Below are positions 48,551 to 61,700 of a stretch of DNA of 64,000 nucleotides, piece after piece. Each line of letters begins with the position of its first letter. Positions within the stretch are counted from its first letter, which is position 1. This stretch comes from Stigmatella erecta (GTDB taxonomy: Bacteria > Myxococcota > Myxococcia > Myxococcales > Myxococcaceae). The stretch lies in contig NZ_FOIJ01000009.1 in the NCBI RefSeq assembly GCF_900111745.1, forward strand, positions 124,001 to 188,000, written 5' to 3'. The notes beneath the pieces are model-generated. The model was not told where the DNA came from and did not search any database. It was given only the letters and a program-made list of their open reading frames with translations. Both the position numbers and the translations under genes were made by a program.

Positions 48551-49708
48551 GTGAGCCAGAGCGCAAAGGCGTGGTTCCTCTACGCAGCAGACGCGGCGAG
48601 CACGGGCAAGCAGGCCGAGCTCGTCTACGGTGACCTCCCGCTGCCGGACCCCGGCCCGCGCGACGTGCTCGTCGAGCCGCTCTACGGCTCCTGGGAGGGC
48701 AATATGGGCCACTGCGTCCAGCGCAAGCCCATCGACGTCGCCCGGTTCCGTGGTGAAGAGCGTGTCGTCATCGGCAACGCGGGCGTCGTGCGCGTGCTGA
48801 GCATGGGCAACGAGGTGCGGGGCTGGAAGGAGGGGCAGTGCGCGCTCATCCTCCCCGACTCGGCGCTGGATCCCTGGGGCTACCCGACGAAGGCGTTCGC
48901 GTACGACATGGCGGGGACGACGGGCTTTCTGTCCACGCGCATGGTGCTTCCGGCGAGCGACCTCGTGCCGCTGCCCGAGAAGACACGGCACTCTTACGCC
49001 CAGTGGGCCGGGTTCTCCGCGCGCTACACCACGGCGTGGTCCAACTGGCGGCTGGCGTTCGGGACGTACCGGCTGATGGTGCCCCACGAGCGCAACCCCT
49101 CGCCAAACGTCTGGGGCTGGGGCGGGGGGACCACGCTCGCGGAGCTGGATCTCGCGCGCAGGCACGGCTGCACCACGGTGATGCTCTCGGCGTCGGACGA
49201 GCGGCTCGAACTCATCCGTCAGAGCGGCGTCACCGCGCTCGACCGGCGCCGGTTCGGCGACCTCTATTACGACGAGCTGCGCGCAGGGACCGACGGCGCC
49301 TACCGCCGAGCGTACCAACAGGCGGAGGCCGCATTCGTCCGCGAGGTGGAGGAGCGTACCGGCAAGCGGATGGTGCAGATATTCGTCGACTACATCGGCA
49401 CGCCGTTCTTCCGTGCCACGCGCCGGGTGCTCTCGCGCGAGGGCGTCATCACCACCGCCGGCTGGAAGGAGGGCATGGCCACCTCCTTCATGCGCGCCAC
49501 CGAGTGCATCGAGCGCCACCAGTACATCCACACGCACATGTGCACGCGCGAGGAGGTCCTCGCGGCCATCGAATACGGCGAGCGAGAGGGCTGGATGCCC
49601 ACCGTCGACGCGCGGATTCACGCTTTCGATGAGGTGCCTGCGCTGTCCCAGAAATTTCTCGAGGGCAACGTCGGGTTCTTCCCGGTGTTTGCGGTGAACC
49701 CGGAATGA
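48551..49708 (+). CDS. Medium-chain dehydrogenase/reductase, distantly CCR-like
   Basis: A 385-residue MDR-superfamily protein starting at GTG 48551 after AGGGAGAG. It has an N-terminal GroES-like half (to about 150) and a nucleotide-binding half with VWGWGGGTTLAELDLARRHG. No zinc-ligand Cys cluster is seen. A long insertion after the nucleotide fold (about 235-270, FGDLYYDELRAGTDGAYRRA) and the following VEERTGKRMVQIFVDYIG, VLSREGVITTAG and YIHTHMCTREE line up by eye with crotonyl-CoA carboxylase/reductases, though the match is distant. It could reduce an enoyl-CoA to an alkylmalonyl extender, or act as a trans enoyl reductase on the PKS. It lies 19 bp after the TE gene and overlaps the giant PKS start. 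Confidence 0.78.
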   Translation: MSQSAKAWFLYAADAASTGKQAELVYGDLPLPDPGPRDVLVEPLYGSWEGNMGHCVQRKPIDVARFRGEERVVIGNAGVVRVLSMGNEVRGWKEGQCALILPDSALDPWGYPTKAFAYDMAGTTGFLSTRMVLPASDLVPLPEKTRHSYAQWAGFSARYTTAWSNWRLAFGTYRLMVPHERNPSPNVWGWGGGTTLAELDLARRHGCTTVMLSASDERLELIRQSGVTALDRRRFGDLYYDELRAGTDGAYRRAYQQAEAAFVREVEERTGKRMVQIFVDYIGTPFFRATRRVLSREGVITTAGWKEGMATSFMRATECIERHQYIHTHMCTREEVLAAIEYGEREGWMPTVDARIHAFDEVPALSQKFLEGNVGFFPVFAVNPE

Positions 49709-52700
49709 GTCCGCCGGTGGGAGACATGCAGAGGCCACAGCTCGAGGGTTGGCTGCGCGTGCAGCTGGGGGCGCTGCTCGGCGTGGCGCCGGACGTGCTG
49801 GACCCATCGGCGCGCTTCAAGACGCTCGGACTTGACTCTGCGCGCGCGACCGAGCTCGTGGCCCGTCTGTCCGCGCACCTGAAGCGTGCGTTGCCGCCGA
49901 CGCTCGCGTGGGAATACCCGACGCTCGAGCGGCTTGCTGCCTACCTGACCACGAGCCCGGGCGGGGGACCGTCCGTGAAGGAGCCCGCGGCCGAAGGGGC
50001 CCGGGCCTCCGCAGAAGACGAGCCCATCGCCATTGTCGGCATCGGCTGCCGGTTCCCTGGCGGTGCGAGTTCGCCCGAGGCGTACTGGGAGCTGTTGCGC
50101 AAGGGCAAGGATGCCATCGGCGAGGTGCCCCCGGACCGCTGGAGCCTCCCCGAGTACTTCAGCCCGGATCTCACCGTTCCCGGAAAGATGAGCACCCGGT
50201 GGGGCGGGTTCCTGGATGGGGTGGATCGGTTCGATCCGCACTTCTTTGGCATCAACGCCCGCGAAGCCGCACAGATGGACCCGCAGCAGCGGCTCGCGCT
50301 GGAGCTGGCGTGGGAGGCGCTGGAGGACGCGAACATCGTCCCTGAGGCGCTGCGCGAGAGCCCCACCGGCGTCTACCTCGGCGCGATGTGGAGTGACTAC
50401 GCGCGCCTGGCCAGCGAGTGGCAGGTGGACCCGTATACGGCCACGGGCCAGGACACCAGCATCCTCGCGGGCCGCCTGTCGTATGTGCTTGGGCTTCGCG
50501 GGCCGAGCTTGGTGGTCAACACCGCGTGCTCCTCGTCGCTCGTGGCGCTGCACCTGGCATGTCAGGGGCTGCGGAGTGGGGAGGCGAGCGTGGCGCTCGC
50601 GGGCGGCATCAGCCTCATCCTGTCCCCGCTCAGCACGGTGGCGATGTCCAAGTTCGGCGCGATGGCGCCGGACGGGCGCTGCAAGGCGTTCGACGCGCGC
50701 GCCAATGGCTATGTGCGCAGCGAGGGCGGGGGCGTGGTGGTGCTCAAGCCGCTCTCCCGCGCCCTGCGCGACGGCGACCGCATCTACTGCGTGGTGCGCG
50801 GCACCGCCATCAACAACGACGGCTTCTCCAACGGCCTGACCGCGCCGAGCCCCCAGGCGCAGGAGGCCGTGCTGCGCGAGGCGTACGCGCGCGCCGGTGT
50901 ACCACCGGAGAAAGTCCACTTCGTGGAGGCCCACGGGCCGGGGACTGCACTGGGGGACCCGATCGAGGCTGGCGCACTCGGTGCTGTGCTCGGGGCGGGA
51001 CGGGTGCCGGAACATCCGTTGCGCATCGGCTCGGTGAAGACGAACCTGGGGCACCTGGAGGCCGCTGCCGGCATGGCGGGCTTGGCCAAGGTCGCGCTGC
51101 AGCTCCAACGCCGCTCTCTGGTGAAGAACCTCCACTTCGAGACGCCCAGCCCGCACATCGACTTCGAACGGCTCAAGCTGAAAGTCCAGACCGAGCGCGA
51201 GCCCTGGCCGGTGACGGGCGAGGTGCCGGTCGCAGGGGTGAGTTCGTTCGGCTTCGGAGGGACGAACGCGCATGCCGTTCTGGAGGCGGGCCCCTCGAGT
51301 CCCGCCACGCTGCTGGCGTTCGGAGCCCCGGACGCCCAGACGCTGCGCCGCCGTGTGCTCGAACTCCTGGATGCTGTTTCGGCGCTCCACGAGACGGAAG
51401 AACTCCGAGGCGTGGCCAAGGAAGCGGGCCTCTCGCTCGCGGCGGGGCCAGTGCGTGCGGCGTTCGTCGCGCGAGGCCCCGGCGAGATGGCGGAGTTGCT
51501 CTCCGCACGCCTTCGGGATGGCCGCACCGCGCCGGTGAATGGCACCCCCCACGTGTGTTTCCTGTTCCCAGGCCACGGTGCGCAGTGGGTGAGCATGGGC
51601 CGCGACCTCCTGGCCTCGTCTGAACACTTCCGCGCCGGGATGGAGGCGTGCGACCAATTGTTCCGGCCGCTCGCGGGCTGGTCTTTGCTCGACGAGCTGG
51701 TGGCTCCGCCGTCGCGCTCGCGCCTGGCGGAGGTGGACGTCGTCCAGGCGGTGCTGTTCGCTATTGAGGTGTCGCTCGCGTCGCTGTGGCGCTCTTTCGG
51801 CGTGCGTGCGGATTCGGTCGTTGGGCACAGCGTGGGCGAGGTCGCCGCGGCCCATGTCGCAGGCATCCTGTCGCTGGAAGACGCGGTGAAGGTCATCCAC
51901 GAGCGCGGGGTCCTCACGCGTGAGCTTGCGGGGAAGGGCGGGATGGTGTGGCTCGCGCTGGGCGCGCAGGACGCCTTGGCGCTCGTGCGCGAGCTTGGTG
52001 TGGAGCTCGTGCTCGGCGCGGAGAACGGCCCGCGTTCCAGCGTGCTGTCTGGCGGCGAGGAGGCGCTCGCGTCGCTGCTCGCCGTGCTCGCGTCGCGCGG
52101 GATTCGCGGGGGCCGCGTGAACATCGCGTTCGCGTCGCACAGCCCGCAGATGGATGTGCTGCTCGCCCGGTTCGAGGAGCGGCTCGCCGGGATTCGGCCG
52201 CGGCAGAGCCGCGTGGAGATGGTGTCCACCGTCACTGGCGCTGTGCTCGCCGGGCCCGAGTGTGACGCGGCCTACTGGGCGAGGAACCTGCGGCAGCAGG
52301 TGCGCTTCTCCGCCGCCATCGGCGCGGTGCTCAAGCGCCCCGGGGCGCTCTGCGTGGAGGTGAGCCCGCATGCGACGCTTGAGCGGCTCGTCCAAGAGAA
52401 CAGCCCGAGGGGCGCATCCACGCCCGTCTTCGCGTCGTTCCGGCGTGGCGAGGACGCGCTCGGGGGCTTGTTGTCCACGCTTGGGGCGCTGTACGAGCGG
52501 GGTGTGTCGCCCGACTGGGAGGGCGTGTATCCAGGGGTGCGCGCGCAGCCTCTGCCCGAGGCGCTCCGGGTGCGACGGCCGGACGTGGATGCGCCGGCGG
52601 GGCCCGCGGTGGTGCTGCCGCTCTCTGCGAAGAGTCCGGGCTCGTTGCGCACGCTTGCGCAGCGCTTGCGCGAGTTCCTCCGCTTACCGGAGGGCGGCTC

Positions 52701-55700
52701 GCCCGTGGACCTCGCGTTCACCGCGGGGTTGAAGCGCACGCACCACGAGCTGCGGGTGGCCGTGACGGGAAGCACCCGGGGTGAGCTGGCGGATGCGCTG
52801 GAAGCGTGGTTCGCGGCTGGCGAGGACCCTCCGAAGCCGCCTCTTGGGCGGCGGCCACGCGTCGCCTTTGTCTTCCCGGGACAGGGTTCGCAGTGGGCCG
52901 GGATGGCCGTCCGGCTGATGCAGGAAGAGGCCGTCTTTCGTGACGCCCTTCATCGGTGCGACGCGGCCATCCTGAAGGTCGCAGGCTGGTCCCTGCTCGA
53001 GGAGCTGCGTGTGCCCGAGCAGACGTCCCGGCTCACCGGCGACGTGGAGGTGATTCAGCCGGCGCTCTTCTCCGTGCAGGTGGCGCTGGCAGCCCAGTGG
53101 CGCGCGTGGGGCGTGGAGCCGGCTGCGGTGGTGGGCCATAGCATGGGCGAGGTGGGCGCGGCACACGTCGCCGGTGTGCTGTCGCTGGAGGACGCGGTCC
53201 GCATCATCTGTGTGCGCAGCCGGCTGGCGAAGCGCACCAGCGGCCACGGCGCGATGGCGCTGGTGGAGCTGAGCGCGGACGCGCTGGGCACGTACCTGGC
53301 CCCCGTCGTGGACAAGGTCTCGGTCGCGGCGGTCAACGGGCCCTCGACGACGCTCCTCTCGGGCGAGGCGGAGGCTGTCGACGCGCTGCTCGTCACGCTT
53401 GAGGCGCAGGGCGTGTTTTGCCGCCGCGTGAAGGTGGACTACGCGTCTCACAGCCCCCAGATGGATGCGCTCCGGGAGGACATGCTCGGCGAGCTGAATT
53501 CCGTCCGCGCACAGGCGGGGGCCGTGCCCATCCGCTCGACGGTCACCGGCGCATGGACGGACGGGCGCGAGATGTCCGGCGCCTACTGGTTCGACAACAT
53601 CCGCATGCCGGTCCAGTTCTATCCGGCGGTGCGTGCGCTGGTGGAGGAGGGCTTCGACGCGCTCGTCGAACTCAGCCCGCATCCGGTCCTCGTCCCGGCC
53701 CTTGAGCAGAGCGTGCGCCATCTCGGCTCCCCGGCGCGGGTGCTCGCCTCGCTGCGGCGCGGCCAGGACGAACGGAGTGAGCTGCTCGCGGGGGTGGCGG
53801 CGCTGTACGCCCGCGGAGTGGACGTCGCGTTCGAGCGGCTCTCTCCACCAGGTGCCAGGGCCGTCCCACTTCCCACCTACCCATGGGACAAGGCCCGGTA
53901 TTGGCTTGAGCCCGCGACGGAAGAGGCGGGGCCTGTGCGCGCGCTGCACGGCCGGCGCGTGCAAAGCCCTGGGCGCGATGCGCACTTCGTGTGCCCGGTG
54001 GGCGTCGAACATCAGCCTTACCTCGCGGACCACCGCGTGTTCGGTGACGTCGTGGTGCCTGGGGCGTTCTACGTCACTGCGCTGGTGTCGGCGGCCACGG
54101 AGGTTCTCGCTGGAGCGGAGGTGACGCTCGAGCAGGTGGAGATTCCACGGGCTTTACCCCTCGCGGGTGGGCGCTCGGAGCGCCTCCACCTGCTGCTCAC
54201 GCCGGATGAGGCCGGTGCGGCGCACGAGGCCTCGGCGTCCACGGCGGGCGTGGACCCGGAGGAGCCCTGGAGGCGGCACGCGCGAGGGCGTCTAACGCAG
54301 GGCAGGGCGCTCGGGCACGGCGAGTCTCTGGCTGCCGTGCAGGCCCGTTGCCGTCGCGCGGCGGACCCCGAGCGGTTCTATGCAGACCTCGCGGACCGAG
54401 GGATCGAACTGCACCCGCGGTTCCAGGGAATTGGCCAGCTGTGGATCGCCGAGGGCCAAGCGCTCGCAAGGCTCGAGCCCGATGCGGAACTGGGCATTCG
54501 CGTGGCCCTGTTGCACCCGGCCGAGCTGGACGCGTGCATCCAGACGTTGATTGCGGCCGCGCCTGGATTGGAGGCGGGGAAGGCGTTCGTCCCCTTCGCG
54601 CTTGAGCGGCTGACCGTGAGCACGGGCGCCGGCCGGCCAGCCTTTTGCCACGCGGTCGTGCGTACGAACTCGGGGGAGGCCTGCCTCGGAGACCTGTGCG
54701 TCTTCGACGAAGCGGGAAGGGTCATCGCCGAGGTGGAAGGGCTCCAGCTCAAGCAGGCCGTGCGGGAGCGGTTCGGGGCGGCGCAGGAGGCCGCCGAGAC
54801 GGAGATGGCGCTGGAGGCCGCGTGGTTGCGTCAGGACCGGGCGCAGGCGACAGCACATGCGCCGGGGCGATGGGTGCTCTGTGCCGACGATGCGGGCCCT
54901 GCCGACGCGCTGGCGCAGACGCTCCGCTCGCACGGCGCCGAGGTGTTGCGGCTCCCGCTTTCGGGACGTGACGGCGCAGCGGTACTTGAGGGGACGCTGC
55001 GCGGTGTGGTGGTGATGGCAGGCCACTCCTCCGATGTGCAGGCGTTCGGTTCGGCTGTTGCCTGGATTCGGGCGATGGCCCGCGCCGCGCGCCGGGACCC
55101 ACCGCGGCTTTACCTGGTGACGCGGGCAACACAGCAGGCTCCGGGGGACGAGGTCGTCCTTCCGGAACTCGCGGTGCTCTGGGGCCTCGGCCGCACGGTG
55201 GCCTACGAGCACCCGGAGTTGCGGTGTGCGCGAGTCGATCTTCCCGCATCGCCGCTGGAGAGAGAGGCGGACGCACTGGCCGCAGAGCTCCTCTCCGGTG
55301 ATGTGGAGGAGGAGATCGCTCTGCGCGCAACGGGCCGTCACGTGGGCCGGCTCATGCGGATCTCGCGCCGTGTGCTGCCGCCTCCGGTGCTCGCTGGCGA
55401 TGGCACGTACCTTGTCACGGGCGGCCTCGGTGGCCTCGGGCTTCTTGCCGCGCGGTGGCTCGTCGAGAACGGGGCGCGCCAACTGGCCCTCGTGGGGCGG
55501 AACAGGTCACCCACGGCGCAGCAACTTGATGCCCTCCGCGCCCTTGAGCAAGAAGGCGCCATCGTCCATTTGCTGTCCTGCGACGTCTCCGACGCCACCC
55601 AGGTGGAGCGGTTGCTCGCGGACATCGCTCAGCAGCTGCCTCCGCTCAAGGGCGTCATTCACGCGGCGGGCATGCTCGAGGACGCGCTCCTCGTGGACCA

Positions 55701-58700
55701 GGACGCCGAGCTGTACCGCCGCGTGGCCGCCGCGAAGGTGCTCGGTGCGTACCACCTCCACCGCTTCACCCGTGGCCTCGCGCTGGACTTCTTCGTCCTC
55801 TACTCCTCGGTGACGTCCGTCCTTGGCTCGCCAGGCCAAGCGAACTACGCCGCGGCGAATGCGTCGCTGGACGCGCTCGCGCGGCACCGCCGGACGTTGG
55901 GACTCCCGGCGCTGAGCATCAACTGGGGGCCGTTCGCCGGTGTGGGGCTCGCGGCGGCCCAGGAAAACCGCGGTGCGCGTCTCGCCTCGCGGGGGCTGCG
56001 CAGTTACTCCGCGGATGAGGGCATGGCGCTGCTCGGACGCGCGCTCGGGGTGCGCGGTGCGCAGGCTATCGTGGCGGATCTCGACGAGCGCCAGTGGATG
56101 GAGTTCTACCCTCAGGCTGCGGGCTCACCGTGGCTGCAGGGGCTTCTGGCGCCGCGCAGGGCGCGGCCCTCCGCGAAGCCGGCGCGCGCCGTGCTGCAGC
56201 AGCGGCTCGCAGCGGCCGAGCCCTCCAAGCGCCCCGCGCTGCTCGAGGAGTGGCTGCGTGAGCTGCTGGCGCAGGTGCTGCGAATCGAAAGCCGCTCCAT
56301 CGAGAGCGATGCTCCCTTCAAGACGCTTGGCTTGGATTCGCTGGCCGGGCTAGAGCTTCGCAACCGGCTCGAGGCCGCGCTCGGGCAGCGGCTGCCGGCG
56401 ACGCTCGTCTGGACATACCCGCACCTTGGCGCGCTCGCCGGATATCTCTCGACACGCGTCGAGGTGGAGCTCGCGGCGAGCGTGGATGCTACCGCCGGCA
56501 GAACCGCCGCACTCCTGGCCTCGGGAGCCCCTGCTGGGCAGCAGGGTGCGGACGGCATCGCCATCATCGGCATGGGCTGTCGCTTCCCGGGTGGCGGAGT
56601 AGACCCCGAGGCGTATTGGCGCGCGTTGTCGCAAGGGGTGGATGCGGTGAAGCCGCTGCCACCGTCCCGCTGGCCCAGTGGGCGGATGCCGCTTGCGCCC
56701 GGGGGGCAGTACGCGGCCTTGCTCGACGACGTCGAGGGCTTCGACGCCGCGTTCTTCGGCATCTCCTCGCGCGAGGCGGCGGCGATGGACCCGCAGCAGC
56801 GGTTGCTGCTCGAGGTGGCGTGGGAGGCGCTCGAGGACGCGCACCAACTCCCCGAGCGGCTCGTGGGCTCTAAGACGGGAGTGTTCGTCGGGCTGATGAA
56901 CGACGACTACAACCTCGAGGGGCTCGCGCTGGCACCGCAGGAGCGCGACGTCTACTCGACCACCGGCAATGGCCACAGCTTCGCGGCGGGGCGTCTGTCG
57001 TACGCGCTCGGGCTTCAGGGTCCTTCGCTTTCGGTCGACACCGCGTGTTCGTCCTCCGCGGTGGCAGTGCACCTCGCGTGTCAGAGCCTCAAGTCCGGGG
57101 AGAGTGCGCTGGCGATCGCGGGCGGCGTCAACCTCATCCTCTCGCCGCACTCGATGGACATGGTGGCGCGGACGCAGGCGCTGTCTCCGGATGGGCGCTG
57201 CCGCACGTTCGATGCGCGTGCGAACGGCTTCGTGCGGGGCGAGGGGTGTGGCGTCCTCGTGCTCAAGCGGCTTGAGGACGCGCTCGCGGACGGCGACCCC
57301 ATCTGTGCCGTCATCCGCGGGTCCGCGGTCAATCAGGATGGCCGCTCCACCGGGCTCACCGTGCCCAACGTCCTCTCCCAGCGGGCGCTGCTCCAGGAAG
57401 CGCTGAGGAGCGCGCGCGTCGCGCCGTCCGAGGTCGGCTACGTGGAGGCGCACGGCACGGGCACGTCGCTCGGCGACCCCATCGAGTTCGAGGCGCTCAA
57501 GGACGTCCTCGGGCAGCCGCGCGCCGGCGGGCAGCCGTGCGTGCTCGGCTCCGTGAAGACGAACATCGGGCATCTCGAGTCCGCGGCCGGCGTGGCCGGG
57601 ATCATCAAGGCGGTGCTCGCGCTCAAGCACGGCGTACTCCCGCGGCACCTGCACTTCCAGGCGCTCAACCCGCGCATGTCGCTGGATGGGACGCCGTTCG
57701 TCATCCCGACGGAAGAGTTCCGCTGGCCAGCAGGGGAGAAGCGCCGCATCGCTGGTGTCTCGTCGTTTGGCCTCAGCGGGACCAATGCGCACCTGATCCT
57801 TGAGGAGGCGCCGCGCTCTGCGGCTGAGCCCTCGCAGGCTGGCAGCCCCGCTGCATACCTGTTGGCGCTGTCCGGCCGCAGTCCGGCGGCATTGACCGCG
57901 CTGGCGGCCCGCTACGCGCGCCACCTTGAGGCCGCCCCGGCCGCGGACGTGTGCTTCACGGCCGCAACGAAGCGTACGCATCACGCGCACCGGCTGGCCG
58001 TGGCCGGCAGGACGCCGGAGGAGTTGAGGCAACGCCTTGAGGCCCTGGCCGCGGGTGAGTCGCCGGCGTTCTGCTCTCGCAGTCCTGTCGAGCGGCCCCA
58101 GGGACTGAGAGTCTGGGTCTTCCCAGGCCAGGGCAGCCAGTGGGCTGGGATGGGGCGTCAGCTCCTGGAGCGCGAGCCCGCGTTCCGCTCCGCGCTGGAG
58201 GCCACCGCGCGAGCGATCCAGCCGCTCACGGGCTGGGACGCAGTGGAATTGCTGCGCGCGCCGGACCTGGCGGCACAGCTCGAGCGGGTCGAGGTGGTGC
58301 AGCCGCTCCTGTTCGCCATGCAGGTGGCACTTGCCGCGCAGTGGCGGGCGTGGGGCGTGGAGCCGGACGCCGTCCTCGGGCACTCGATGGGCGAGGTCGC
58401 GGCGGCGCATGTGGCAGGAGCGATCTCTCTCGAGGACGCAGCGCGCATCATCTGCGTGCGCAGCGCCGCGGTGGCCACCGTGCAGGGCCAAGGCGGGATG
58501 GCGCTGGTCGAGCTTGGCCGCGAGGAGGCCGAAGCGCGGCTGCGCGGCTACGAAGACCGCCTCGCGGTGGCTGCGGACAACGGGCCACGCACCAGCGTGC
58601 TCTCGGGGGACCTGAGGGCGCTCGAAGAGGTGCTCGCGGGCCTGGAGCGAGACGGCGTCTTCTGCCGCAAGGTGAAGGTGACGTACGGCTCCCACAGCCC

Positions 58701-61700
58701 GCAGATGGATGCGCTCAAGGCGCCACTCCTGGCTCAGCTCACGGACGTCACGCCGCAGCGCGCACAGGTGATGATGATCTCGTCCGTCACTGGGCGGCGC
58801 GTGGCGGGAGAGGAGCTGACGGCAGCGTACTGGGTGAACAACCTGCGCGAGCCCGTGTGCTTCTGGGGTGCGGTACAGTCTCTCGCGCGCGAGGGCTGCG
58901 CGTCGTTCCTTGAGGTTAGCCCGCACCCAGTGTTGTTGCCGGCCATCCGGGAGGGACTCAGCTCGCTCGGGGTGGAGGCGGCGGACCTGCCCACGCTCAG
59001 GCGCGACGACGACGAGTCGGTCTCGATGCTCGCGACGCTGGGCGCTGCGTATGCGCTGGGGCAGCCGGTCCGGCTCGAGGCGCTGTTCCGCGAGGGGGCG
59101 AAGCCCGCCCCGCTTCCCGGCTATCCCTGGGACCGCAAGCGTTTCTGGTGGAGCGCACCTCGCGTCTCGGACCGTGTGGAAGACGCCGCCGTCGAACCGG
59201 GCAGCGCGTTACACGGCAGGCGCGTGAGCAGCCCCGGGCGCGAAGTCCTTTTCGTGTCGAGCGTGGGCACAGCGCTGCAGCAGTATCTCGGCGAGCACCA
59301 CGTCCATGGCCAGCTCATTGTTCCGGGCGCTTACCATCTGGCTGCCGTCATGAGTGCCGCGGCCGATGCGTTCGGCGCCACCGCGCTGACGTTGGAGCAG
59401 ACCGAGCTGCCGTCTCCGTTGCTCCTGGAGGAGGGGGACACGGCGCGCCTGCACGTGCTGCTGACGCCTGCCGCCCACGGCTCCGCCCACACATTCTCCA
59501 CCGCGAGCACGGCCTCGGACACCTTCCATACGCACGCCAGGGGTGAAATCAGCGCCGGAGCGCAGCTCGGAGCTTCCGAGCCGCTTGAGGCTGTCCGGGC
59601 CCGGTGCACGGAGGAGGCGCAGACCGAGCAGTGGTACGAAGAACTGCGGAGCCGCGGCATCGCGCTCGGGCCTTCGCTCCAGTCGGTGCGGCAGATGTGG
59701 CGCGCTCCGGGGGAGGCACTCGGAAGGATTGAACTCGCGGTCCCCTCCAGCCGAGGGAGCCTGCTGCACCCGCTCGAACTGGACGGATGCCTTCAGACGC
59801 TGGTCGCCGCGGCACCCTCGCTCCCGGCGGGCCAGGCGTTCATTCCCTTCGCGCTCGAGCGGCTGCGGTTCTTCGGCCGCGGCGAAGGCCCACGCTTCTG
59901 CCACGCGGCGCTGCGCAGCGTCTCCGAGGAGGCGTGTGTGGGCAACCTTCGCGTCTTCGACGAGGCCGGTGAGTTGGTGCTGGAAGTCGATGGGTTGCAG
60001 CTCAAGCGTGCGGATCCGGCAGCCCTGCGGAACGACGCGCGCGCGTGGCAACAGTGGGCGTGGGAGGTGGGCTGGGAGCAGGCCTCTCTGCCGGCAGCAC
60101 GGACGCGTGGAGGCCGTTACTGGCTGCACGGTGACGGCGCGGAACTCACGGCCGATGTCCAGCGCGCCCTTGAAGCTGCTGGCGCGCATGTGGAGCGGCT
60201 GGACGCCGCAGCAAGCGCCGGGCGTCTGCGCCGCGAAGCAGAAGGACTGAGTGGAGCCGTCGTCGTGCTCAGCGGCGCGGAAGGGACGTACGCCGCTGCG
60301 TACGCGACGGCGCTCGATTGGATGCAAGCGCTCTGCGGCGCCGAACTCAGGGACGTGCCTCGCCTGTGGGTGGTCACGCAAGGCACGCAGCAGGTGCGGC
60401 CGAACGACGCGGTCCGTCCCGACGGAGCCGTGGCATGGGGGCTTGCGCGCACCGTGGCCTACGAGCATTCCGAGCTGCACTGCACGCGGCTGGACGTGGA
60501 AGGCCGGCCAGGTGATGGTGAGCACGTCGCCAGGGAGGTGCTGGCAGCAGGCCCCGACGAGGAGGTGGCCCTGCGGGAAGGCGCGCGCTTCGTGGGACGG
60601 CTCCGGCGGGTCCGCCGCAGCGGCACCACGCGCACGTGGCACATCGACCCTGCGGGCGTCTATCTGGTGACTGGCGGCCTTGGCGGCCTGGGGCTCGAGG
60701 CGGCGCGGTGGCTCGTGGCCCGGGGAGCGCACAACCTGGTGCTGCTCGGCCGCGAGGGCGCGCGGACGCCCGAGCAAAAGCAGGCAGTCAGCGCGCTCGG
60801 AGCGCAAGTCGAAGTCGCGTGCGTGGACGTCGCGGATGAGGTGGAGCTCGCGCGGCTCTTGGAGCGGCTCGGTGAGCGGCTGCGCGGTGTGGTGCATGCC
60901 GCGGGCGTCATCGACGACGCGCTCCTCGAGACCCAGGACGCCGCGCGCTTCGAGCGCGTGGCACGCCCGAAGGTGCAAGGAGTGAGACTCCTGGACCAGT
61001 TGACGCGGCGGCACGCGCTCGACTTCTTCGTCGCCTATTCGTCCGTGGCGTCGGTCCTGGGCTCACCTGGCCAGAGCAACTACGCCGCGGCCAACGCCTA
61101 CGTGGATGCGGTGTGCCTTGGGCGGCGCGCCCAGGGCTTGCCGGCCGTGAGCATCAACTGGGGCCCGTTCTCGGGCGTCGGGCTGGCGGCGGCCGAGGAA
61201 CAGCGGGGCCGGCGGCTGGCGGCACGCGGACTGCGTAGCTTTGGCCCGGAGGAGGGGACGGCCCTGCTCGACGGCGTCCTCGGGTCCGTCCAGGGACAGC
61301 TCGCACTGATGGACATCGACGGGAGGCAATGGCGCGAGTTCTATCCGCAGGTGGCGGCGAGCCGTCGTCTGGAGGCCCTCTTTCAGGGCACTGCGCAGGC
61401 CTCATGGACGCCCTCCACGCAGGGGGCTTCGATGCTCCTGCCGTCACTGCGCCGCGCCCAGGTGGGCCAGCGCCCCGCGCTCGTGGAGCAGTTCGTACGC
61501 GAGCAGCTGGGCCAGGTGTTGCGGCACGACGATGTCCGTGCCATCGAGCGCAGCGCGCCCCTGCGCAGTCTGGGGCTGGACTCGTTGATGGCGCTGGAGT
61601 TGCGCAACCGGCTCGAGGCGGGCCTCGGGTTCAAGCTTCCGGCGACGGTGGCATTCTCGGTTCCTCACCTCGCGGGGCTGGTGGAGCACCTGCTCGGCCG

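Noticed and set aside
48551-49708. Calling the reductase a true crotonyl-CoA carboxylase/reductase
   Set aside because: Similarity is only partial by eye; the SHFANY-like block is THMCTR and the protein is short, so only a distant relation is claimed.
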